6,433 nt of DNA, taken from Flavobacteriaceae bacterium (lineage in GTDB: Bacteria; Bacteroidota; Bacteroidia; Flavobacteriales; Flavobacteriaceae). The stretch's first letter is position 1, and every line of letters starts with the position of its first letter. The notes under the pieces are model-generated. The model was given only the letters and a program-made list of their open reading frames with translations, was not told where the DNA came from and did no database searches. Where the stretch lies: NCBI GenBank assembly GCA_014239895.1, contig JAAZXZ010000154.1, positions 1-6,433 on the forward strand, read 5' to 3'. The position numbers were made by a program, and so were the translations under genes. Positions 1 to 6,132 of the stretch are shown here, piece after piece.

Positions 1-323
1 CTAAAAACCATCATTCCTGGGCACAAGGAAAGGATTTAGAGGTGTTGTATGAAAAATATGACCATCCACTCTATAAAAGATTAGGCGCCTTGGCTAAAAA
101 AATGGGCGGACATGGAGGTATGGATTTTATGATGAGATATCGAATAATAGAATGTTTGAGAAAAGGTGAGCCTTTAGATCAAAACATGTATGAAGGATGT
201 TTTTGGAGCGCAGTAACACCCCTGAGCGCAAGATCTATTGAGGATGGGGGAGCACCACAAAGATTTCCTGATTTTACCAGAGGAAATTGGAAATCAACCA
301 ATCCTTTATCTATAATTGTATAA
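1..323 (+). CDS. Gfo/Idh/MocA family protein, GH109-like glycosidase, 3' end only (5' truncated)
   Basis: This is the C-terminal 106 residues of a gene that begins before the window; the open frame runs from the first complete codon at base 3 to the TAA at 321-323. A GTG at 42 is in frame, but homology-like sequence continues upstream of it (an NHHSWAQGKDLE stretch), so it is not the start. Seen: a GGHGGMDF motif (bases 105-128), then an aromatic/charged helix region (YRIIECLRKGEPLD), a W-S-x-x-x-PLSARS segment and a terminal PDFTRGNW motif. This combination matches the C-terminal part of GH109-type alpha-N-acetylgalactosaminidase-like members of the Gfo/Idh/MocA family, which use a tightly bound NAD(H) in an oxidation-elimination type of glycoside cleavage. 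The NAD-binding Rossmann domain and catalytic residues lie outside the window, so substrate and activity cannot be judged. Many such proteins are exported, but the N-terminus is not visible. The downstream neighbour is convergent, 40 bases away. Confidence 0.8.
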   Translation, partial: KNHHSWAQGKDLEVLYEKYDHPLYKRLGALAKKMGGHGGMDFMMRYRIIECLRKGEPLDQNMYEGCFWSAVTPLSARSIEDGGAPQRFPDFTRGNWKSTNPLSIIV

Positions 324-363
324 ACTTTAGAAGAAGAAGATATGCTTGTGGTTTAGAAACTAA

Positions 364-948
364 CTAAAAGTTATATCGAACACCCACACCTACTCTAAAA
401 CTATTATAATCTGAATCATCTTCAAATGTTTCACCATCAATTTTCATTTCATCAAAATTACCTGTCAGATAATCAAAATCAATAGACCAAGTAAATCCTT
501 GTCCTTTGCCCATTACGAGAGAATTCCCAATTATAAATCCAGAACCTAAGAATTCAAGACCCTCAAGACCTAAATCCGCTGCTTCATCACCTCTAACGAC
601 ACCAGTCATACCGAATACATATTGAGGTTTTAAATCCCAAGTCATATTGCTTACAGGAAATGAAATCATAGGCCCAACACTAATAGCAGCAATACCTAAG
701 GCTGTATCAGAATTGTCAATTGGGTGTCCAGCTGAACCCAAATTAGCAGTTATGCCCCAAGTTTTATTAATTCTGTATCCAATATTTACAAAATTAATAT
801 GAATCCCACCCCTGTAGTTGTTGTCTGAGTTAACATCACCGCCAGTAGTCGCATATCCAGCCCCAACCCCCAAATAAAACTTAGAGTCCTGAGCAGTAAT
901 AGTAGAAACTCCAAAAAGTAAAACAAGTGTAAATAATATATTTTTCAT
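364..948 (-). CDS. Outer-membrane beta-barrel protein (porin/OmpW-like), secreted
   Basis: The product has 194 residues. Seen: a signal peptide (residues 1-19, MKNILFTLVLLFGVSTITA, likely cleaved before Q20), then alternating hydrophobic/polar strands rich in Gly and aromatic residues. Examples are FYLGVGAGYATTGG (24-37), GGIHINFVNIGYRI (47-60), WGITANLGSAG (64-74) and WSIDFDYLTGNF (154-165). The last strand, FRVGVGVRYNF (184-194), ends in phenylalanine, the usual signal for insertion by the BAM machinery. The size fits a small eight-stranded barrel, such as the Bacteroidota 'outer membrane beta-barrel' or 'porin family' proteins. The ligand or function cannot be read from the sequence; an acidic loop (DGETFEDDSD, 171-180) is probably surface-exposed. 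It is the last gene of the minus-strand run, 38 bases after the NTF2-like gene, and could be cotranscribed or have its own promoter; no clear one was seen. The start is ATG with an A/T-rich leader and no Shine-Dalgarno. Confidence 0.85.
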   Translation of the reverse strand: MKNILFTLVLLFGVSTITAQDSKFYLGVGAGYATTGGDVNSDNNYRGGIHINFVNIGYRINKTWGITANLGSAGHPIDNSDTALGIAAISVGPMISFPVSNMTWDLKPQYVFGMTGVVRGDEAADLGLEGLEFLGSGFIIGNSLVMGKGQGFTWSIDFDYLTGNFDEMKIDGETFEDDSDYNSFRVGVGVRYNF

Positions 949-986
949 AGCGTTTAATTTATACCTACAATTTACAATAATTTCTA

Positions 987-1448
987 TTATTTAGCAGCAG
1001 ATGTATGGTCGCTAATAATAAGCCACTTATTATTTATTTTTTTCCAAAATAAAGTAAAATGTCCATAGCTGTCTTCTGGGGATCTTGTTAAATAATATTC
1101 CCCTATTAAAAAGGCAACATCAGAAGAAACTGATCGTATTTTGTTTACAGTGAATTTTAGCTTACCCATAGTTTGAGTATCTGGATAGTTTTTTAGATAT
1201 CTATTTCTAGTTTCATTCCAACCATAAACAGGGCCAGATTTCCCTGAAAAAACTAATTCATCAGATTTTATGTAGCCTTGCATAAAAGAATTAATATCTC
1301 CACTATTCCAAGCGTTTTCTTGAAACTTCATTACTTTCATTATATCTAAAGAATCTGTTAAAGAAATAGAGTTTATAGACATAATATCATCGGATACTTG
1401 ACTAAAAGAAACAAGTGGGATAAATAAGAATATTAATAGTTTTTTCAT
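987..1448 (-). CDS. Secreted NTF2-like (DUF4440/SnoaL-type) domain protein
   Basis: The product has 153 residues. The ATG at 1448 is chosen because it begins a clean signal peptide, MKKLLIFLFIPLVSFS, ending before Q17. A longer frame exists to a TTG at 1484 but adds a basic, non-signal-like extension. The mature part has the layout of the NTF2-like cone fold. A leading helix, QENAWNSGDINSFMQGY (43-59), is a typical 'W-N-x-G-D-x-x-x-F-x-x-x-Y' pattern. It is followed by a strand pair around ELVFSGKSGPVYGW (64-77), an R-x-x-YLKNYPD helix (81-90), and C-terminal strands AFLIGEYYLTR (112-122), GHFTLFWKKINNKWLIISDHTS (129-150). DUF4440/SnoaL-like proteins include small-molecule isomerases, hydratases and non-enzymatic binders; no specific activity can be assigned. 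Export suggests a periplasmic role. It lies 37 bases downstream of the lipoprotein gene and 38 bases upstream of the beta-barrel gene in the same direction. Confidence 0.8.
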   Translation of the reverse strand: MKKLLIFLFIPLVSFSQVSDDIMSINSISLTDSLDIMKVMKFQENAWNSGDINSFMQGYIKSDELVFSGKSGPVYGWNETRNRYLKNYPDTQTMGKLKFTVNKIRSVSSDVAFLIGEYYLTRSPEDSYGHFTLFWKKINNKWLIISDHTSAAK

Positions 1449-1485
1449 ATTTGTTTTTTTAATTGTTTTCAAGTGAATCACCAAA

Positions 1486-1827
1486 TCATTCTAATCCTTC
1501 ATCCATTTCTTTTGAATTCTTTGCTAATTCACAATTATCAACTAAATATGCTTGAAACTCATATTCATTATATTTCTTATTGATAATTGCTAATTCCAAA
1601 GCCATAGATTCCATTTTTGATTTTACTTTATTTAGTTTTTTTCTTGATTCCTTCTTTGATTCTTCATCACCAAATGATGATTTCAGACCTAATTGAATAA
1701 CTTCTGGCATAAGTTCAGCTGTTTCAGCTATTAATTCACAAGCTTTTTGTGCATCTGATTCCATAGTTGAAGTTGAACAAGAAGAAAATGCTGCAAAAAT
1801 CAATGTTATAAGTATTAGTTTTTTCAT
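1486..1827 (-). CDS. Small predicted lipoprotein of unknown function
   Basis: The product has 113 residues and is not a family I recognise. Seen: a lipoprotein signal peptide MKKLILITLIFAAFSSC with the lipobox cysteine at residue 17 (F-S-S-C, then STSTMESD), so the mature protein should be lipid-anchored in the cell envelope. The rest looks almost entirely helical and strongly charged: a helix around 25-50, a Lys/Glu-rich stretch at 56-72 (EESKKESRKKLNKVKSK) and a final helix 74-104. Besides the anchor there are two cysteines, C30 and C99, near opposite ends of the putative helical bundle; they could pair as a disulfide in the periplasm (inference). The start is 2 bases after the stop of the upstream hydroxylase-family gene, so cotranscription and translational coupling are very likely. 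Whether it reaches the cell surface is unclear, because no obvious acidic surface-export signal follows the cysteine beyond M-E-S-D. Confidence 0.8.
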   Translation of the reverse strand: MKKLILITLIFAAFSSCSTSTMESDAQKACELIAETAELMPEVIQLGLKSSFGDEESKKESRKKLNKVKSKMESMALELAIINKKYNEYEFQAYLVDNCELAKNSKEMDEGLE

Positions 1828-1829
1828 AA

Positions 1830-2723
1830 TTATTCGTTTTTAGTTAAAAAATCTTTATAATCTATAGATGGATCATAATCCATGTCAGTTTTTATTGAAT
1901 GTAGCTCACTTCTTGAATCTTTTGATTTGATTATTGGAAAAAACAACTGAACATACCATGGTTCTTTCATTTTATTCCATGCTCCAAAACGTGTGGGATA
2001 TTTTCTGGTAATCTTAGCTGTTCCAAATAAAACATCCCAAAAAAACAATAAGTTTCCATAGTTTCCATTTGGATTTGATACGCCATCTTCAGCAGTTAAT
2101 CCATGATGAGCATAATGAGTACAAGGAGTCGAAATGGTTCTTTCTACAATCCAAGCTAATGGATGTAAAATTTTATACTTATATAAAAATCTATCCCATT
2201 TTATTTCACTGTGAGCAAGTAATATTATAGAAACCTTAATTGGAACATAGTAAAGATAAACTTCTATCATTCCTGAGAATATCAAGACAGCTGAAAACCA
2301 TATTCCAGGCATAAAAGCATAATATAAAAAAGCATTTCTATAGGTTACCAGTACACCCATTTCTTCAACAACGTGATGAGGTCTGTGAAGTTTCCACATA
2401 AAAGCATTTTCATGTGAAAATCTATGCCATAAATACTGAGTAAGATCATCAAAGATTAAAAAAGCTAAAATATGCCATAAGAAAAATGAACTAATAAAAT
2501 AGTCTTCGTAAAAAGGAAACCATAAACCCATTAAAAATATAACAAAAGCTAAAATAGCAGGTTGAATTAATGTTGGAAGTATAGTTAAACATACTAATTC
2601 AATTGTGAGGTCATTTTTTGATCTTTTATCATCAAAATATAATCCCCCAAGAGATTCAATAATTCCAAGAATTAATACTACTAAAACAGGAATTAATTTG
2701 CTTATACTTTCTGCTTCTATCAT
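1830..2723 (-). CDS. Membrane fatty acid hydroxylase / sterol desaturase family protein
   Basis: The product has 297 residues and is an integral membrane non-heme di-iron oxygenase-type protein. The ATG at 2723 is preferred: it lies 4 bases after the stop of the upstream oxidase gene and is preceded by TAAAAAC, a common Bacteroidota leader. The longer frame to 2801 would overlap that gene. Seen: hydrophobic segments at about 10-30, 41-69, 76-92 and 131-170, and the family's histidine clusters: HRFSH (H100, H104), HRPHH (H113, H116, H117), a single H171 (LLAHSE) and HYAHH (H203, H206, H207). The terminal N-Y-G-N-L-L-F-F-W-D-x-L-F-G-T segment (221-234) is characteristic of the superfamily, including alkylglycerol monooxygenase-like members. 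All expected metal ligands appear present, so the protein is probably active in O2-dependent C-H oxidation of a lipid-like substrate. The substrate (fatty acid, sterol-like, carotenoid or lipid head group) cannot be told; it is too long for a typical CrtZ carotene hydroxylase. Confidence 0.9.
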   Translation of the reverse strand: MIEAESISKLIPVLVVLILGIIESLGGLYFDDKRSKNDLTIELVCLTILPTLIQPAILAFVIFLMGLWFPFYEDYFISSFFLWHILAFLIFDDLTQYLWHRFSHENAFMWKLHRPHHVVEEMGVLVTYRNAFLYYAFMPGIWFSAVLIFSGMIEVYLYYVPIKVSIILLAHSEIKWDRFLYKYKILHPLAWIVERTISTPCTHYAHHGLTAEDGVSNPNGNYGNLLFFWDVLFGTAKITRKYPTRFGAWNKMKEPWYVQLFFPIIKSKDSRSELHSIKTDMDYDPSIDYKDFLTKNE

Positions 2724-2727
2724 GTTT

Positions 2728-4140
2728 TTAGTTAAAAATCTTACCTGGATTAAGAATATTATTTGGATCAAATATATTTTTAATCTGCTTCTGTAAATCA
2801 ATTTCTTTTTTAGAAAAGGCTATATCAATATAATCTTTTTGCACATATCCTATACCATGTTCTCCAGATATAGTACCACCTAAGCTTACAGTTAACTTAA
2901 ATATTTCTTTAATTGCTTTTGTTAAATCGTTATTCCATTTTTCATCACTCATTTCTCCTTTTATAATATTTATATGAAGGTTTCCATCTCCTGCATGTCC
3001 ATAGCATACAGAACTAAAGCCGTAATTTTTACCAATCTCTTTTACTCCTTTTAATAGTTTTGGTAATTCTGCTCTAGGAACAACAGTATCTTCTTCTTTA
3101 TATACAGAGTTAGATTTTACTGCTTCAGCAACACTTCTTCTTAATTTCCATAGCATATCCTTATGAGAATCATTATCTGCTAAAGTTATCTCTCCACATT
3201 CAAATTGTGAAACCACTTCTTGAATATTTTCGCAATCTACGTATAGCGCTTCAATATCATTACCATCAACTTCAACTAATAAGTGAGCATCAACATCATC
3301 TTCTATATCTAATTTAACATCAGAATATTTTAAAGCCCAATCTATAGCGTCTCTTTCTATAAATTCAAGTGCACAAGGGGTAATTCCTGCCATAAAGACT
3401 AAAGAGACAGCTTTACATGCATCTTCTGCAGATTTGAACGGTATAAGCAGGGTAATAGATTTTTGAGGCAAGGGGATAAGTTTAAATACAATACAAGTTA
3501 TAATTCCTAAAGTACCTTCACTTCCAACAAGAAGTTGAGTTAAGTTATATCCAGTAGAATTTTTCAAAACATTAGCTCCAGTCCATATAATTTCTCCTGT
3601 TGGTAAAACTACCTCTAGATTTAATACATAATCTTTTGTAACTCCATATTTCAGTGCTTTCGGTCCTCCTGCATTTTCTGCAAGATTACCTCCTAAAAAA
3701 CAACTACCTTGACTAGCAGGATCAGGGGGGTAAAACAGACCTTTCTCTTGAGCTGCATCTTTAAAAACTTGGTTTATTACACCAGGCTCAACCTTTGCTT
3801 GTAAATTATTAGTGTCAATTTCTATTATTTTGTCTAAACGTTCTGTACTTAAAACAACCCCTCCATAAATCGGAAGTGAACCTCCGCTTAATCCTGTTCT
3901 AGCCCCACATGGAGTAACTGGAATTTGATTTTTATTGCAATGGATTAGTATTTCTGATATTTCTTTAGCTTTTTTAGGCTTAATAACTACTTCTGGGAGA
4001 AAGGATAAATCTTCAGTTTCATCATGAGAATATTCTTCAATTATGCTGTCTGTCGTAAATACATAATTATCACCAACAACAGATTTAAAGTAATTAACGT
4101 CTTTTGATGATATTTTAGAATACACTATTATAATTTTCAT
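2728..4140 (-). CDS. FAD-linked oxidase, GlcD / D-2-hydroxyacid dehydrogenase family
   Basis: The product has 470 residues, full length for the family. It oxidises a D-2-hydroxyacid (glycolate, D-lactate or D-2-hydroxyglutarate are the usual substrates) to the 2-oxoacid, passing electrons from FAD to a carrier. Seen: a PCMH-type FAD-binding domain (about 45-225) with PCGARTGLSGGS (77-88), PPDPAS (138-143), LGGNLAENAGG (149-159) and NSTGYNLTQLLVGSEGTLG (194-212). The C-terminal FAD-oxidase domain has YGHAGDGNLHINI (380-392) and SGEHGIG (425-431), and the protein ends with the typical FDPNNILNPGKIF. H382, H389 and E427 correspond to the metal ligands, and H428 to the catalytic histidine, known from D-2-hydroxyglutarate dehydrogenase-type enzymes. 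No Fe-S domain is fused. The ATG at 4140 is preferred over the in-frame TTG at 4158. It resembles glcD, but the substrate is undetermined and no glcE/glcF partners are visible, so no symbol is given. It is the first gene of the minus-strand run and is divergent from the symporter. Confidence 0.92.
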   Translation of the reverse strand: MKIIIVYSKISSKDVNYFKSVVGDNYVFTTDSIIEEYSHDETEDLSFLPEVVIKPKKAKEISEILIHCNKNQIPVTPCGARTGLSGGSLPIYGGVVLSTERLDKIIEIDTNNLQAKVEPGVINQVFKDAAQEKGLFYPPDPASQGSCFLGGNLAENAGGPKALKYGVTKDYVLNLEVVLPTGEIIWTGANVLKNSTGYNLTQLLVGSEGTLGIITCIVFKLIPLPQKSITLLIPFKSAEDACKAVSLVFMAGITPCALEFIERDAIDWALKYSDVKLDIEDDVDAHLLVEVDGNDIEALYVDCENIQEVVSQFECGEITLADNDSHKDMLWKLRRSVAEAVKSNSVYKEEDTVVPRAELPKLLKGVKEIGKNYGFSSVCYGHAGDGNLHINIIKGEMSDEKWNNDLTKAIKEIFKLTVSLGGTISGEHGIGYVQKDYIDIAFSKKEIDLQKQIKNIFDPNNILNPGKIFN

Positions 4141-4210
4141 TAAAAATACATATTCCAATTTAATTAATTTTTACTTCTAATTATATTACCCTATTTTTAG
4201 TCTTTCACTT
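4141..4210. promoter_or_regulatory. Divergent intergenic region between oxidase and symporter genes
   Basis: These 70 bases separate two divergent start codons and are almost wholly A/T, so both transcripts presumably start here or just inside the flanking genes. On the plus strand, TATTTTTA at 4192-4199 is one base from the Bacteroidota -7 consensus TAnnTTTG, and a TTA at 4171-4173 sits 18 bases upstream where TTG (-33) would be expected. This would give a very short leader before the ATG at 4211. No convincing -33/-7 pair was found on the minus strand, and no inverted repeat that would mark an operator. The regulatory role follows from gene arrangement; the exact elements are weak guesses. 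Confidence 0.35.
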
Positions 4211-5470
4211 ATGAAGAATCTAGCATTACATTGGAAAATATTGATAGGGATGGCTTTAGGAGTTGGTTTTGGGCTCATTATGGCAAACTTTGAATTTGGA
4301 AAAGGGTTTATATCTGACTGGATAAAACCTTTTGGAACAATCTTTATTAACTCTCTAAAACTTATAGCTATTCCTTTGATTCTGGCTTCTCTTATAAAAG
4401 GGATTTCAGATTTAAAAGATATTACAAAATTGTCAAGAATGGGTGGCGCTACAATTGCAATTTATATGATAACAACGTTAATAGCAGTAAGTATTGGATT
4501 AATTGTAGTCAATGTTATAAAACCTGGAAACTCGATTTCTGATGAAACAAGGATAGAATTAATAAATGCATATGAAAGTGATGCAGATCAAAAGAGGGCA
4601 GTGGCTGAAGACACAAAGAATTCAGGACCTCTTCAAGCACTTATTGATGTTGTACCATCAAATATTGTATCCGCAGCATCAGATAATAAAAACATGCTTC
4701 AAGTAATATTTTTCTCAATATTATTTGGTATAGCAATGATATTAATACCCGAAAAAAAATCAAGGCCAATTAAAGACTTTTTTGATTCATTTAATGATGT
4801 TATTTTAAAAATAATTGATTTAATAATGTTGTGCGCTCCTTATGGTGTATTTGCATTACTGGCAACATTAATTGTAGAGGCCCCAAAATGGGACCTACTC
4901 AAAAGTCTTTTATTATATTCTCTTACTCTTGTTTTAGGACTAGCAATTTTAATTGTGCTATACCTTATAATAGTTAAAATCTTTACTAGAAAGAGCCCTA
5001 ATTACTTTTTAAAGGGTATTCTTCCAGCACAATTAGTAGCTTTTTCAACAAGTTCTAGTGCTGCAACATTGCCTGTTACTATGGACAGAGTTCATAACCA
5101 TTTAGGTGTAAAAGAAGAGGTTTCTAGCTTTGTTCTTCCAATAGGTGCTACTATAAATATGGATGGTACGGCATTGTATCAAGCTATTGCAGCTGTCTTT
5201 ATTGCACAAACATTTGGGTTAGATCTTTCACTAGGGGCACAACTTGGAATTATCTTAACAGCAACACTTGCCTCTATTGGTGCTGCTGCTGTTCCTAGTG
5301 CAGGAATTATTGTTTTGGTTATTGTGTTATCACAAGCAGGCATACCAGAAGCTGGATTAGCACTAATTTTTGCTGTTGACAGACCTTTAGACATGTGTAG
5401 AACAGTAGTTAATATTTCTGGTGATGCAACAGTATCAATGTTGGTGAATAAATTCATTAAAAAGAAATGA
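4211..5470 (+). CDS. Dicarboxylate/amino acid:cation symporter (DAACS, glutamate transporter family)
   Basis: The product has 419 residues, normal length for this family. It is an inner-membrane secondary transporter that takes up acidic amino acids or C4-dicarboxylates with Na+ or H+. Seen: hydrophobic helices throughout, a hydrophilic stretch at about 105-140 between early helices, and the complete transport core. The serine-rich hairpin 1 is STSSSAATLPVT (279-290); the TM7 cation/substrate motif is GATINMDGT (312-320); hairpin 2 is ASIGAAAVPSAG (354-365); TM8 is DRPLDMCRTVVNISGD (390-405). In TM8 the D-x3-D-x2-R-T-x2-N-x3-D spacing keeps the arginine (R397) that binds the side-chain carboxylate of aspartate/glutamate in studied homologues, which favours an acidic substrate over neutral amino acids. 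Glutamate, aspartate and dicarboxylates cannot be separated here, so gltP or dctA is not assigned. It is divergent from the oxidase gene; its stop overlaps the ung start (ATGA), so the two are cotranscribed. Confidence 0.93.
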   Translation: MKNLALHWKILIGMALGVGFGLIMANFEFGKGFISDWIKPFGTIFINSLKLIAIPLILASLIKGISDLKDITKLSRMGGATIAIYMITTLIAVSIGLIVVNVIKPGNSISDETRIELINAYESDADQKRAVAEDTKNSGPLQALIDVVPSNIVSAASDNKNMLQVIFFSILFGIAMILIPEKKSRPIKDFFDSFNDVILKIIDLIMLCAPYGVFALLATLIVEAPKWDLLKSLLLYSLTLVLGLAILIVLYLIIVKIFTRKSPNYFLKGILPAQLVAFSTSSSAATLPVTMDRVHNHLGVKEEVSSFVLPIGATINMDGTALYQAIAAVFIAQTFGLDLSLGAQLGIILTATLASIGAAAVPSAGIIVLVIVLSQAGIPEAGLALIFAVDRPLDMCRTVVNISGDATVSMLVNKFIKKK

Positions 5471-6132
5471 ATGTTAAACTAGATTCTTCTTGGAAAAGAG
5501 AATTAGAAAATACATTTAACGAACCCTACTTCTTAAAATTAACAGCTTTTGTAAAAGAGGAATATCAGAAACATGTATGCTATCCTCCAGGAAATCATAT
5601 ATTTTCAGCTCTCGATGACTGCCCGCTAGATAAGTTGAAATTAGTAATTATTGGTCAAGATCCTTATCATGGCAATGGGCAAGCTCATGGTTATTGTTTC
5701 TCTGTACCAAAAGGAATTAAACACCCACCATCTCTTGTTAACATATTTAAGGAAATAAGTAATGATTTAGGGATTTTATATCCAAATAGTGGAGATTTAA
5801 GATGTTGGGCAAGTCAAGGGGTTTTGCTTTTAAATTCAACGCTTACTGTAAGAGAAAATTCACCTGGAAGTCATCAAAATCATGGATGGGAACTATTTAC
5901 TGACAAAATAATAGAAATTATATCTACTAAAAAAAAGAATATTGTCTTTATGTTATGGGGAAATTATGCTAAAAGTAAAGGGAAGTTGATAGATGAAAGT
6001 AAACATTTAATATTAAAATCTGGACATCCTTCACCTTTAAGTGCTAATAAGGGTTTATGGTTTGGGAATAAACATTTTAGTAGAGCAAATAATTATTTTG
6101 AAATAAATAACATCCCTAAAGTTCTATGGTGA
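5467..6132 (+). CDS. ung: Uracil-DNA glycosylase (family 1, Ung)
   Basis: The product has 221 residues, full length for family-1 UDG. It cuts the N-glycosidic bond of uracil in DNA, starting base excision repair after cytosine deamination or dUMP incorporation. Seen: the water-activating motif GQDPYHG (63-69, catalytic D65), the uracil-stacking phenylalanine in GYCFSV (F78), HPPSLVNIFKE (86-96), the uracil-recognition asparagine in LLLNSTLTVRE (N123), GSHQNHGW (134-141) and the leucine/minor-groove loop HPSPLSA (187-193, H187). All hallmark residues are intact. The ATG at 5467 overlaps the TGA of the symporter gene (ATGA), and the reading begins with the MNV...SWK N-terminus typical of flavobacterial Ung, so the start is secure. 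There is no Shine-Dalgarno; translation probably re-initiates after the symporter. The stop codon (6130-6132) abuts the stop of the convergent phosphorylase gene. Confidence 0.97.
   Translation: MNVKLDSSWKRELENTFNEPYFLKLTAFVKEEYQKHVCYPPGNHIFSALDDCPLDKLKLVIIGQDPYHGNGQAHGYCFSVPKGIKHPPSLVNIFKEISNDLGILYPNSGDLRCWASQGVLLLNSTLTVRENSPGSHQNHGWELFTDKIIEIISTKKKNIVFMLWGNYAKSKGKLIDESKHLILKSGHPSPLSANKGLWFGNKHFSRANNYFEINNIPKVLW

Noticed and set aside
361..373. Small inverted repeat TAACT-AAA-AGTTA at the 3' end of the beta-barrel gene, considered as a terminator for the convergent genes
   Set aside because: The stem is five mostly A/T pairs with no following T-run, too weak to call a terminator in AT-rich DNA.
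976..991. Inverted repeat AATAAT-TTCT-ATTATT at the end of the NTF2-like gene
   Set aside because: The all-A/T six-pair stem is expected by chance in this composition, and nothing supports a terminator or operator role.
1449..1484. TTG-initiated extension of the NTF2-like protein
   Set aside because: It would put a basic stretch before an otherwise ideal signal peptide starting at the ATG at 1448.
2605..2796. Plus-strand open frame of 63 codons
   Set aside because: It lies antisense across the hydroxylase-oxidase junction, with no recognisable protein features; it is a shadow of the minus-strand genes.
2724..2801. Longer N-terminus for the hydroxylase gene (26 extra residues)
   Set aside because: It would overlap the upstream oxidase gene by over 70 bases, and the extension is not needed for the family; the ATG at 2723 is well placed.
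5179..5457. Minus-strand open frame of 92 codons
   Set aside because: It is entirely antisense to the conserved core of the symporter gene and its translation has no family-like motifs.
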